This document shows, one piece after another, positions 1 through 19,366 of a DNA stretch of 64,000 nucleotides. Source of the stretch: Trichoplax adhaerens (taxonomy: Eukaryota; Placozoa; Uniplacotomia; Trichoplacea; Trichoplacidae); assembly GCF_000150275.1 (NCBI RefSeq), contig NW_002060949.1, positions 5,331,193 through 5,395,192 on the forward strand. Reading direction: 5' to 3'. Each line of letters opens with the position of its first letter. Position 1 is the first letter of the stretch. The position numbers and the translations under genes are program-made. Under the pieces are notes generated by a model. The model saw only the letters and a program-made list of their open reading frames with translations, had not been told where the DNA came from and ran no database searches.

Positions 1-470
1 AGTAAGTATAATAATTGAACGTACACTTTCTCATACCAACACCCTTTGTTTATTCAGTTCAAGGCTATCACACACATACACATATCAAGTATTAAATTGC
101 TTTCAATACATCAATTTTCAAGATAATCAGTCATGGTGTTACATGTTAATAGCCGTATAGTTTACGTTCATCCTGTAACAATTACGGTAATGTATTCTTA
201 TTTGGCAATGTTAACCTTAGCCCTTTAAGGTACTTCTTTCTTAAGATTAGATCGTTGTCCATTAGCGGAATCAGTAGCTGTCATAATTTCATGCTTACTG
301 ATAATGATTGACTATGTACTGTAAACGTTTAAAATTACATTGAACCCAGTTAAGAGATTTGTATGCTATTCTATCTATGCATGTAGCACAGTCTAATTGT
401 GATGCTGCCATAATTACGATAAATAACTTTGAATAAAGTTTTCTAACGATCTTTTTTTCCGATAACTGTC

Positions 471-5675
<5,205 letters not shown>

Positions 5676-6055
5676 AAGATCAAAATTCTTAGGAAATGAA
5701 ATTTATTTCGATTGTAGATAGTGCTTCGTACACCATAATCTTACAATCCTGTGCGGCTTTTTTGTTTTATATATCTAAATATTTAAACGATAATGGGTTA
5801 CATGTATTTATGACACATTTTGTGTTACAGATAGATAAAGTTTGCTAAGATTTTACTATTTTTATATTGAAATTTTGTAAACTGGTATTAAATTCATCTT
5901 AACATTAAATGTTTTTGAAAAACAACAGATTGCATTCATTAAAAGTTTGCAATTTCAACATTAAATAATTTTGATAATCAAAAACGGTACCTATCCGGAT
6001 GCATAACGAAAATCATAATCTTTTTACTTTCGAAGATTTTACTATAAAATATAAT
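5676..6055. other. Convergent 3' flank between LRRC9 and UBR5
   Basis: This 380-base AT-rich stretch separates the stop codon of the plus-strand LRRC9 gene from the stop codon of the minus-strand UBR5 gene. It should hold both 3' UTRs. I see no coding exon, repeat or structured element in it. Confidence 0.6.
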
Positions 6056-9000
6056 TTATACAAAGCCAAAAACTTTGATTTTAATAGCCATAAGCAGTTT
6101 AGATTTCAGTATAGCTTTGCTTGAATATAACGGAAGATATAATCGAGAAATACAAGTATTAGCAGTCGGTAAATGTTGATCATCTGATGGCCTTATCGTT
6201 ATTGTCGGTAACGGTTGAAAACCTTCTCCGCTTACAGGTAATGCGGGACTGGAGGTCCAAAAATACAACTAAATTTGCAAAGTGTTGACTAGTTAAAATT
6301 TACACGAGGATAAACAGAAAATAAAAGAATCAAGAAAACTACCAGTTCTCTCTTTTCTTCAGTACTCATTTTCTCAAAAATAGACCAAAACCACCGCTTA
6401 AGCCTTTCCACATTACCAGAGGATCCTTCTGAAAATTAGTTACAATATTAGAAAAGTTCTGAAAATATAAATGAAATAAAATAAAAAATCTGATATAATT
6501 CTTACTGCTTTCATCATTGAAGGAAGTATGTCTCTTAACCCACTTTACATCAACTTCTCCGATACCGTTCAAAAGTAAGCGCAAATCCTCGGTATTTAAA
6601 TTTTTAAACGCATTTTGCGGAATCACATCAAATATTCCTTTTCGCATCGCCTTTCAATAATAAATCATTACAGTAAGTGATCACGAACATGTCGTCAACA
6701 TCTATTACCTAGTACTTTCAAAAAAACTTACATCCAAAGGTTTCTGCATACAAAAGTACATTTTTTGCATAGCATATAATTCAACATATTCGTAAACGTT
6801 TTCTGGTGTAACAGAAATTCCGGAACCACCCTCAATTAATTCAACTTCTTTTCCACCTTCTTCCTGAGATAAATTGATAACAAATCGTAAATCCATTTCT
6901 TTGAAATACTGCTCCGCATTATCTTTATTGCCAGCCATTATCAATTGCCGTAAGTTTTCATATAGCGAGGCATTGAAAAATGCTAGATCATGCCATTGTA
7001 CCTATGACGGAAATGAATTTACTAATTTTAGAATAAAGATTAAACGCAATATATATGAAATGGAAAGACTTTATTTCATATGCGGCCACATACGTCTCTA
7101 TTCAGCAATACTTTTAGAACGTGACGGTTAAATGTTAGCGTTGAGACTTCATTTTGAAGCAAGCACAAGCCAATAATTCTACACAAATATACAAAGAAAA
7201 AGCCATAATTACGACAAACTTTACGGTTAGATAATAAAGTTGAAGTTGAATAATTAGATAAAATAGATCTAAGAACATCGAGGCGTTACAAAAAGTAAAA
7301 TTTTAGCCAACCTTCCTATGTTTCTGAAAAGATTCAACCTCGTAAGGCTATTAGATCCAGGGCGAGGCGAATAGAAACCGACCTTGCCCGGTTGATAAAA
7401 TAGAGGTTCATTGTCTTTGCTATTTTGATGAGAGCTGTTATCTTCAGTTTCACTAGCTCACAATAATGAATACGAGACCGTTACGATATGATTAATGCAA
7501 CTATTTAAGATATAAAATTCCATGCACATTTAGTATTATAACCTTTGATGAGAACATATAATGGATATAGCTTCATCAATACGTTGACGTAGATAATTTT
7601 CGTCAGAAAATAATGCCAATAAATTTTGAGTAGGAGCATGTTCCAAAAGCATGCCCGTAATCTTAGCAGCATGTTCCTGAAAACAAAATATAGCATGCTT
7701 ACTGTCATTACCTACTTTTAACTAACTGTTACTTGAACGAAAGCGTTATCTTACAGGATGAAAAGCTCTAATCTTCTCAAAAAGTCTTTTACCGAGGACC
7801 TGTTTTTCACTAGAGTTATATATTACACTCTCAAGATGACTATACTTCGTTGGATCGAATGAGGGAGCATCGTAAGATAACGGATAGCTTTGTACATCTC
7901 TAATTCTGTTCGTGGATACGAAATAATTCCTGCCTCTACGCCGATCGTTACCAAGATTTACATCTGTCCGAGACATCATCATGTAATTAACTATTCCATT
8001 ACGATTAACTATTACTCGTATAGTACAACACCAATTCTTACCCCTGCTACTACTTGACCCTGCATTCAATACAGGTAATTTTTCATTTGATAGGAATGCC
8101 TGTTTTAAGAACCGACGTTACTGCGAGCTTAGTTAGTATTACAGCACGATAATCTAGAACTTACTTCAGCAATGCCAGAATAAAAGCTGCGAGCGACACC
8201 GCTTCCTTCTCCCGGTTCGTTTTTAAACGAGGCCTTAACTCTATGGACTGCCAACGGTTGATCTAGTGTTTGATGCTTCTTATAGAAGTCGTTTAAACTT
8301 ATAACGGTTTGCTTTATCATTGCCGCTCCGTCTCTTTCAACCTAAATGTAACAAACGTTAGAATTAAAAAATAGAATGCTAATTTGTATCATGCAATTAT
8401 ACTATATGTAGTACCTCAATGACTAAATCTCGTGTTTGTAAATTTTTATGTTTTTCCATTTCGCGTCTAAAAGCAGCTTCTTTGATATCGAAAGAAACTA
8501 ATTCCGTCAAGACAGAATCTGGCTGACAACCAATATCTTCCATAAAAGCACGACTAAATAATTCAACTGTAAGCTTCCATCGTCCGAGCCAGCATTCAGG
8601 CTTCATTTCGTTAAAATCAGTGCCACAATCGCCTAAAAGAAAATGGCGATCATCATTCGATAATCTCTTCAAAGTATGTAGTACAAATCAAAGAAGAACG
8701 TAACGATACTAACCATGTTGATTTTGTAATCTTGTAGATAAATTAAGATCCACAGACACACTACGGTTAGAGTTAAAGCAATCTCTAGTATCAATGCTTG
8801 AACTGAATAAGTCCTGTTTTAATACTGAAGGACTGAGTAAATGAGGTTTCTCAGCTAATGGCAATGCAATGTTCATAGGTGTCTTGAAAGGATCTGCCGG
8901 TTCCGATCCTAAGTGCAACGTGGAGTTCGTTCTTCGGAAAAAACGTTTATTCTTTCGTACGCGGCTTTCGTAAACTTTAGATGTATCTATAATTAATAAT

Positions 9001-12000
9001 AACAAAAAAATAACAATTTTTGCCATCGTAAGAATCCGATAACTGACGTTACTGTTAAATATATATTTTTACATAGACCACTTACCGGATACTTCTTTCA
9101 CATTAATTGTAGCCCCAGAAGAACTGGTACGGTTGCTTACTTCATAACTAACACGAGTATTATTTTCATCCTCTGTAGATAAACTTCTAATATCATGGCG
9201 AAGAAAATACATTATAGCGTCGAAAACATAAGCTACATGCTTCATAGAAGAAATATCCATGAAAGGAATGGTATCTCTATGTTCATAATTATTGGAACGC
9301 ATCAAGGAGAGCGCATATATCAAAACGTCATGACGGCTTGAGGCAAACAAATTACTAGCTTCAAGTCTCGCCCTCCGATAGCTAGACTCCCATAGATGAC
9401 CTGTATCTCTGTTTGAAGCTCGATCACGTCGACTAGATGCTATCAACTTTTGTTGATAATCTGGATTTAATGGATGCATTGGATGCTTTTTATCAGTTGC
9501 TAACAGTAAAGAAACTCCAAACCTTAATTGTGATTCTGTGTTATCCATCACATCTACAATCCAACGCCATGATTGTGATAGACACCCCTTAACTTTTTCT
9601 TGTAAATCTACTAAGTTTACTTCATCAACAGGTAATATAGTATTTGATCTAGATTTAATGCACTTTGTTTTCTTCAAATTCGTTAATGTAACCAGCAGAT
9701 CTGTGACCTCACGAACAGTCACAGCGAACATCTTTGCTATATAACTAGAATTTGAGTTGGCTATAGAAGAGATACTATCACGGTTACTATTATTTGAATT
9801 GCCAGAATTGCCGGTACGAATAGAATCAGGATATAATATAGAATTTGGTGTAATTATGTGACCACCTTGTTGAGGATGAGCCGTTGCATTTACAGCCCAT
9901 TGTAATACATGAGGCTCTCTAATCGATCTAGAAATATTGTAAATAGGCGCATCAGTATTGCCTCTCATCATTCGTCGACTTTGAGGCCGTCCTGGTAACT
10001 CATCAGGCTCTTCAAATGCTTCTGACGAAGAAGATTCGTCCTCCTCGTCAGAATAATAAACCATATTGGAATCTGGTATAACAAATAGTGCAAGAGATTA
10101 GTCTTTAACTAAAATGCCATACAAATGCAATAATTCCTACTGTACCGATATCATTTTGAACATGCATCCGCGAAGTTGTTGCTGACGCGGATTCAATCCG
10201 GAGGACAACACTGTCACTACTATCACTATCAATCTCTTCAAGCATACCAAGATCCATTTCAGATTCATTATTAGAACTGTTATCAACTTGAATCCCTTCG
10301 TTCGCTATATCAGCACTCTGATAGAAAGGGAATAATAATTTACATGCTATAGTATGGACTTCATTGAAGCGTTTTCTACAATACACCTACCCTACTTAAC
10401 TCCCTAGATTGTTCATGTGGACTACTTGCGTCGCTATCTGTATCAATAAGTTCTTCCACAGCCATAGGAGCTCGTGATGCTAATGTATCATTACTGACGC
10501 TAGATTTTTGAATATAGTGAACAAGCATTATGAACTATCGTAATGAGATGAAAACGATATAATTACTAATACAGAAAATAATTCAGTAGTATACAATACC
10601 TAGATGTCAGATCATGAGTATTTCTTCTTTCAGTATTATCTGCATCTGACCGTATATTTGCATGGTCTATTTCAATGACTGGATCTCTTATTTCTTGAGA
10701 TGCATGTTGATCATTATTGAGACTATCATTAAATGAGGGATTTGAAGTATCATTACCATCAGTACGACTACCACCAGCTGTAGAACCCTCTGTGAAAGGC
10801 TCAGTTACGAACAAATTTTCGATAAATTGAGCAGCGTCAACATGGCTAGTTAAAACCGTTAACCAAGCAGGTTGAGCAATTCCTAATCGAACTGGTGCTA
10901 TCAATGAGTCTGCAGCCTTAGCTAGCTCTGTTACTGCAAAGATATGCAGCGATTGAAAAACGCTACGGCACTTTCGTAAAGGAATTCTAAAACAATGGAA
11001 CACAAAAATTACTCTGAAATGTATCAAACCGAACTTATGAATGATTGAGGTTCATCAAATAGTACGTACCTAAAGACATTTGCGGCATCCGGTGTCGCTG
11101 ACAATACAACGAAAATACGGGCAACGGATCTGACAAACCTTTTAGCAACTATCTCAGCCTCAACAGTAGTTATAGGATTCTCAATTGATTTGATAATCGT
11201 TCGTAGTAGATGTTCTAATGCCTTAAGTAGGAAGTAATTGTATGTTAAAAGAAAGGTTAAAATATTACAAGCGTTTACACTATATAGATAAGTTACCTTG
11301 CATTCGTTCGTATTATACTTTACAGTCAGATAGTAAGTAAAACAGTCCAAACGAACAGAATTATCTTGACTTGAAAGAAAAGCTTTTTGTTCGTCTCTTG
11401 CGAGAAAAGGGTAATCCGTGGAGTGAGGCTTATTCATCTTCGTACCTTCATCAAAAATGACATTGACTGCTTCTGGCATGATTAATGACATAACAGACGT
11501 CCAATCCTGTAATAGTAGCTCTAGTGCTTTGGCAGCGAATTTTGGTGGTTCTAATAAAGGACCCATATCCTTATTTACAACTGTACCCGAGAGAGATCGT
11601 AAACTTTTACTATGTCTAAGCCGTCTATCATGAGGGCGGTTGCGGAACTGATGGTGAGAATTAGCCTGTCTTACAGCAGTATGAAGAACAAATAAAAGAA
11701 TATGCTCTCCCCTAAAATTATAATATTAGATGATGGTTATACATAATTTGCAATTAAAGAAATTTCATTTATACAAATAATAACATAGATCTGTTAGCTT
11801 TATTAACCTTTCATTTGGCAATCGCACTAGGTCTGTTTCAGCAATTAATCTCTGTAAAAGTCTTAAGCGATCTCCTTGGCTACCGGCAACTTGAATTTGA
11901 CAATTACATTTCTCTAAGCAGTCGCAGTAAGCAGACGACGGAGAACTCTTCAATCTGTATGATATAAATTTTTTAACATCAAATTCATAAAAGCATACTA

Positions 12001-15000
12001 GAAATAAACGCAAAGATAGCAACGTAATTGAAGTTTTTTATACTTACACGCAGTTATGTCCTTTATGACAAATGAGAGCACACTCAGTACAACAACAATG
12101 AGTATCTACGAGTCCGCATGTGCGACATTCGTAAACGTCCTAATCGAAAGAATTGAAACATCAATTTAACTTCTAATCTTACAACGAAACAATTAAATTA
12201 TCAATAGATGTTTATTTCGCCTACCTGATTGATATGTTCTGTACCAGTCCAAGTAAAAGAGCAGCAATCATTTAGGCATATGTTATAAATAGGTGAGCAA
12301 TCTGTAGTAGTTTCCGAAGGGCAAATGATCTGTCGTAAAACTTCCTTGCTATCATCCTGTTTTTCAGCTAATTCCTTAGCTAAGTCGAACAAGATAAGGG
12401 CTGCTTTGTACGCACGTAGATGTACTGCCAACATAAACGGTGTATAACCATGTGCATCTCTAACATTCAAAAAAAATGTTACAAAAAAATTACTAATGTT
12501 AAAATTTGCACTTATCTCGTAAATAATAATTCTCATAATGACAAATTTTACCTCGTTAATAACAATAGCCCAAGATACGGTTTTAAAGCATCGTTTTTGC
12601 AAATTAACGACAAGCATTTAATGGCAGCAGAAGTATTAAATTCCTTGCTACTTTCAAAGGAGTTCGAAGTTACCATTTCTTGTTCTCTACGACTGTAATC
12701 GCTAGTTTTAGAACTACCTTGACTTTTCATACCTTCTCTGACTGACGGTCCTAATTTTAATTATAAACATTTTAGTCATAACTATAATAGAACTACAAAG
12801 TAGCTCATTACATGTTATACTCACCCGGTAACGACGAAGATTCATTCATAAATCCAAGAAGTGAAGAAATTTCGTCGCGATGGCTTGAAATAGTTTCATG
12901 CCTGCTTGATACGAACATATCTTCATCCATATGAGACGAAATGAGTCTATCAACACTATCAGTTCGAGATGATGGAAATGAAGTCGATCGATGCAGATTG
13001 GCAAGTAAATAAGGTCCAGAATAAGATGAGGAAGGATTTACAGGTGTACTTTGATCAGCTACAGTAAGAAATTGTAGTTACTATTAATGTAATATATATT
13101 TTTATATACAGTAAGTAGTTAAATAGTAAATTTTAGAAATTAGACTGACCTTGACGTCTATCTTCTTCGGCGGTTGCTTTACACATACTCGCACACATAT
13201 GCAATATATTACGTTTCCCATCACAATGCTCCAGTAGCAAACTTTTGATGTAATTTTGCTTGCTTTCCGGGTCTAAAATTGATCAAATGGACAATTACGG
13301 TTTACAAAGTCCATTCTAATCATCAACACCTAATCAAGCTGAGCATTGCAATGGGCGTAGAGTTACCTGATATGCGGTCAACTTCATCTAATAATTGCCT
13401 TACACTGCGATAATCGGATTCTAATATATAAGACATCAGTTTCTGGTTATCCATTACCATGGCAATTAAAGCAATGGGGTTATTGATGCTATGAATGCTT
13501 CGTTCCATGAAATTTACTCCAACAGCAATAGAACGGGTTGGCGGTAAGTTCTAAATATAATAATTGAATATTATAATAAAAAAATTCAACAGTTGGTGCT
13601 ACACTCTTTCTGAATCATATTCATTATCACTACGCTGCAAGAAGTAACGTGTTTACTAACCAGCCAATCACTATCTTTAATGTTCTGTCCAGCAACAACA
13701 GATAAAGGAAATAGGGCACCAAGGCTATCTCGTAAGACACAGTTCCATTCCTATGCGTGAAATAACGAGCAAAATTACACGATTGAACATTAATGCTAGT
13801 ACAAAATAATACTCAACGTCTACCTGATCGATACTGAGCATGGTTGCTTTTTCTTTGTGCTCTTCAACTTGAATCATATCCGTTGGTATAGTACAAAGAG
13901 TATGACTTCGTCCGTTGTCCAAGTTGAATCGGCTATAAGTTAATTTTCCATCACTTCTTGTAACTTGTAAAATGCCTAGTGAAACAGTATTAGATTATTA
14001 GAGCGTGTAAAAGAGCAGGTACAACCATAGAGTACAATCATAACTAACCGTTACAATTAGCACTTAACGCAACTATTCGACCCTTAGACGGAGGAAGTAA
14101 TTTAGGAACTCGTTGAATTTTATCAACACACCTACAGCTATACGGTGTTTTGGTAAGCTGCGTAAAAGTATAGAGATCGATCCCGTTAACGTATTATTAT
14201 AGTATTTTTGGTTGATTACATAAGAAATGAACCAGTTTTACCTGTAAATCGCCAAGTGGCAATAGACGACAACTTCTAAGAAGCATAGTCTCTAAATATA
14301 ATTGAGTATCGCCATCATCTGCACTTTTACTGTCATCTTGCCGTGAATTAACTTTCACTATGGCAAATCCTCCATCGATCTTCATAACTTGACCAACTGG
14401 TGGCTCCATTGAAGCTTCTACGAATATAGCATTCTTAATATCCCATATTTCCTCCATAAATTCACTATCATCACGATAACGTTCTATTTTCAACAATAAG
14501 TAAATATCAGAGATTTTCTCTAAACTCAGATAAATAAATATTTAAAATGAAATTTTCTGTAATGTCAGATTAAGACTACAATATACGATCTGTCCTGTTT
14601 TGTATTACTTGAAGATTCTGATTTAAACTGAGCGTGTGAATCATCATTTTCTAGATCTGCATCAACAAAATTGTACGGTAGTATCCTGAATCGACGTTTA
14701 TCATCCATATTCCAAGCGCTTTCGAGCAGTTGACCAATTTTTGGCTTTCCAGATGAAATATTGATAGCAATAGCTCCATGATTATAAATTGGATTACCAG
14801 AGAAACGAACCTATAAGAAGATAACAATTTTAACTGAAAATGTGGCAAGACATATATAATAAAATTTAAGATACCGTACAGCGCATACATACCATAGACC
14901 CAACAGTTATAGATGAAGGCTCGCATGATGACTTAGCCTTCTTTAACCTAAGTTTAGCTTTCTCAATTATCTTCTTACGTACAGCAAAAGGTGGAATTCC

Positions 15001-18000
15001 CCTAATTGATATAGAAATTATTTTTAGCTGTTCATACACAGTATATTATTTCTCTTAGTTAAAAATGTACAGTTGTTTCAAAGAACTATGACATATACGC
15101 AGTCCAATAAAAAAATAGAGATAGAAGCTATAGCTACTTACCACCACATCACTACATCAGATGATAGTTGTACACAAGTGTATAAAGGACACACTTGTAA
15201 AGATTTTATAGGATTATCTTCAAATTCTCTAAATTTTCTTGCAGGATGTTCAATTTTATTGGCAAAATAGTGAACACAATCGTCTACCCATGTTGCAACC
15301 TAAATAATGCTTTACAGTAAGTTCTCGAACAAAGTCAAGTAAATAGACAGATTTTTAATAAATTTTCACCTTTCCAGAAAGGGTAGCAACAGAAGCTCGG
15401 ATAGAATTGGCAGCTACTAGAACAATAACTTCATTTTTTAAGTCTAGGTCAGCTGTACGTGGATGCCTCATATTTTCATCCTGTAAGAACAAGTATTTCC
15501 AATGAAGTGAATGTGACGGAATACAGTTAGTAAATACATTATTCTTACAGTTTGGCCTTTGTAAGGATGCTTGTCCGACCATTTCCATTGGAATAATTTA
15601 CCAGAAGAATTTACAGCTATTAATTCGGAATGCAGAGCGGCTATGTGAGTAAAGTCTTTTTCTTTTGTATTGTCAGCAGCTAACCACCATTGAACATGAT
15701 TGAATTGGACTAGATCAGATATATCGTCTATATTTCTGTAATGAAAAGAAAATATACAGTTAGAAGACAGTTATAAATCGAAAAATTTAGGCCTATAACT
15801 TTTTAATAGAAACTTTATTACCTATCGGTTAAATTGTTGGACGACGTCGCATCACTTAAATCATCAAAGGAACGCATTAACTTGGAGGATTCTTCCCTTT
15901 CAGCGGTATTACTAGGATCGCGACGTAAGCTCTGTCGGTAACTTCCACCGCGACTAGTACTTGGGCGTATATGTACATTATTAGTTAGATTATCATCACC
16001 AAAATCACTATCAAATATAAATCCACCATCATCGAAAAAGGATGCATTATCTGATAGCATTTCGTCTAATCGTAAAAAAAATTCATACATTAGCATCATT
16101 CATAAGAGGTGTATATATAGTGTATATATATAATCAAACAGTAAGCTTACTTGAACAAAGAGATACTATTAAGATCGAATTAGTATAAAATTTTACTATA
16201 CACGTTATTCGTTATTAGAAACATGTTACGGTACTTTTTATACGTCCTCTAAATATAAAGTATAGCAATCAATCTAAAAATATTCCGTATTAACTTTACT
16301 GTATTACATAGTGCTACCATAGTAACCAAATTATTTTTTTTTTTTTATTACACATTGCCCCTCAGTAAATATAACATAATTCTCAAAGTTAAATCACCTA
16401 TACAAGCTATTAATGTAACATCGCATATTGGAGGAGATGAATATGTAGCAAATACACAATTCCTCTGTATTGGTAAGTTGTAATATTTCCATCTTAATAT
16501 CAATGCTAATTATGTTCATTGGTTATCTTACCTGCTAAGGTATACTCTGTACTATCCTCTGGTTCTCCAGTATCATCATCATCATCGCGACTTAAAAGAT
16601 TATTAACTGCAACGTTTACATCCAAATTCTAGGAACAAACATTACAAAGTGTGTTACCAATTAGTGAACTAAATTTTAATTACCTATATAAATATCGTAC
16701 CACATAAATTGATTATTCATATTTAAGAATCTACTTACACTTCGTTGTAGTTCTCTTATTATCACCTGCCGAGATTTGTCTTGCAATACACCTTGGACCT
16801 ATTTATTAAAATCATTCCAATATTTATATAGATCGGAGTTATTACAAAAGATTATAAGGTATCGAACTATTCTAGTGTACGCAATGACTACTGCGAAATT
16901 AGTACTTCATTTTGCTTTCCAAATTATTTAATTATTGACCTGCTCAATTAAGTCATCAGGGACTAAATTAACTGGTAATACGTTCCGATAAGACGCAAGG
17001 AAAGGCCGCCTTAAAAGACTATCACGATTGCGTCTCATTACTCTAGCTCTTACACCACTGGAAGGCCATACATTAACGCTAGCTGTATTTCGAGAAGACG
17101 TTGACGATCTAACCGTATGACCATAATATCAGTAATAAACAGTGATTATATAAATCCAAAAAAAATTTTTCAAGACTTCAAATTTTATAAAAAGTTTAAT
17201 GAATAGGAACATTTTTATTCGTTAATCATATCTGTAAGCACAACTGCGAACTTATATAATACAATAGCATAACTGCTTTTCTTATTTGCAGTGATACTGT
17301 ACGTAAAAATTTTACCTTGAAGATCCTCCAGTTTCTGTCGTTCCACCTGATGATCACGAACACAGATAGCAACGAAAATCAGACTCAGAAATTCTTAAAA
17401 TTGTTATAACTCGACTATCACAATATTACGTTAACTGCGAGTTACTAATTGATTACTGAAAGCTACTACAACACAGTCGCCTAATACATTACTAATTACT
17501 ATCGTAACAGTCCAGATTATAAATCTTTATAGACTAAACGTGAAAACAAACAATCACAACATGTGCAGTAATAATCATCTCAAATATGGACAAATACTAA
17601 TAGCGCATACTACTTTTTATAGCCTTACGATAGAATGAAGCATAAGATTAGCCTTGATAATACAGCACCATTTCATCTTAAACTTTTAACTGATGTATAG
17701 TAGATAATATACTACACTTTATTGTATTAAAATATGAAACGGGTTAATACTGTACCTGGAATAATTCAAGTAAGATACAAAAAAAATTAATACTTATTAG
17801 CGTGCGTAACAGCTATGTATTTCTTTCTATACTAACATATGTAGCTATAACACTAAATAAGTAACATGCTACATTTGAAAACTTTTATCTACGCAAAACG
17901 TTTAGTTACTGTAAGTGATCGAAATATATAAAGTCAAAAAGCTGAAATAGTAAGTAAGTAAGTACTAATAAAAATTGCCTGATACATTTCTTTGACATAA

Positions 18001-19366
18001 TGTCCGCCAAGTACTAATAATTACTAATGTCTAAACTATTCTTGGAGTTAATGACTAGGTACTTTTATGAAAAGCGCATAAAGAAGGTAGATTATTATTC
18101 ACTAATTTAATAAAAGATATAGTGCAATGTAAAATCTTCATTTAAAATCGATTAAGACAATAAAAATACTTTCACAATACATGTCAATAGATCTACATAT
18201 TACATATGCCTTAAGGATAATTTTATCAATACTCTAAAACTTCCCTAGAAGATTAATGATGAGTCGATACAGCCATACAGCAATGGCAAATGTTATTCTA
18301 CTTACTAGTTGTCGCTTTTGTATCTGAACCAAGATGAGATGCGTTGCGACTGCAAATACAGTAAGAAGTGTTAATACTAAGAATTGATAATAAGCGGTTT
18401 AATTTCACCTGCTAGAGTACAGTATCAGTAAAACAGGACACCGTACAATTCATTCATCGTTTGTATGCTCGGTATTAATAATAAGGAAGCGTTCAATACC
18501 TTGGACAATCTTCACGTAAAAGTTCAGCATGGATTATATAACTAACGCGACAAATACTTCCATCCTATAAGGTGTAGCAAAACAGAAAAATTGTGAAAAA
18601 AATAATAAAAACCAAGTAAGATTCGAGTAGAACTAGAAATTTATATTCCAACGCAATAATACGTCATATCAATGAGACGGTAAACTGTTTACTAAACAAC
18701 ATTGATAACATTAGATCGATGTCGTCCTATACATTCATGAAATTTTACTTGCAATAGTTTTTAATATTATTTAATAGCATCGCATAGTAAAGTATATAAT
18801 ATAAAAAGATAGCTAGCAGCGCTATAAAATCAAAATAGAAATGCGTCTTAGTATCAAAATTCATTTCATTACTCCATGTTCAAACAATTTTGACGCGATT
18901 CTTTCAAGACTGTTGATATGATATTATTGGTGCAACATGAGAAATGATATCGGGAGTATGATACAACTACAGTAGTCCTTTGGTACTGAATCCAAATGAT
19001 AGTAATAATAATCTCATGTAGTATAAGATATTAGACAGTACTAACTCAAAATTTGACTGAAGTGTTGTTCACATCTTCCAATAATTCGTATAGTATGTAT
19101 TTTCAATATGAATGTTCATTCTAACGTACATCTTTTACTCCAATTTTATCAATATACAGTTATAACAATAGGCATGACGTTTTATAATAATATGTTATCC
19201 AGCTGATTTAGCATCGGTATATGTATTGAATTGAGTTGAATTCATTATTATTTGTAACAAATTTTCACTACAAAAATCTCTAACCTCAAATAACAGTCCA
19301 ATATGCTTGGGTCCGATTACGCAGTCGCGAATCTTGGCATCTTCTAATCCAGGCAGTAACTTTAAG
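6056..19366 (-). CDS. UBR5: E3 ubiquitin-protein ligase UBR5 (HECT, UBR box, UBA, MLLE), first exon not found
   Basis: Giant nuclear/cytoplasmic HECT ubiquitin ligase of N-degron and protein quality control pathways. From the N side: exon 19285-19366 ([14 protein letters not shown]), 18500-18564, 18306-18349, 17316-17346, 16940-17109; UBA domain in 16738-16798 and 16532-16628 ([19 protein letters not shown]); acidic exon 15823-16064; beta-propeller-like segment to ~13.3 kb ([22 protein letters not shown]); ankyrin-like [12 protein letters not shown] near 12.4 kb. The UBR box at ~12.24-11.85 kb keeps its Cys/His ligands ([34 protein letters not shown]). Acidic linker ~10.8-9.1 kb includes one very long exon. 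MLLE domain at ~7.8-7.55 kb (KITGMLLE). HECT domain from ~7.4 kb to the stop; the catalytic Cys lies in [16 protein letters not shown] and the end is FGFV. Very close to the animal family throughout. The initiator exon, expected beyond 19.4 kb, was not located. Divergent from the RAB array. Confidence 0.95.

Noticed and set aside
1-470. Possible additional LRRC9 exons
   Set aside because: No acceptor-frame-donor combination gave a leucine-rich repeat match; only the GTAAGT after base 1 hints at an exon edge.
8985-9026. Apparent hydrophobic signal peptide ([12 protein letters not shown]) at the start of a minus-strand frame
   Set aside because: This is intron read-through upstream of a UBR5 exon; UBR5 is not secreted and the acceptor lies downstream of it.
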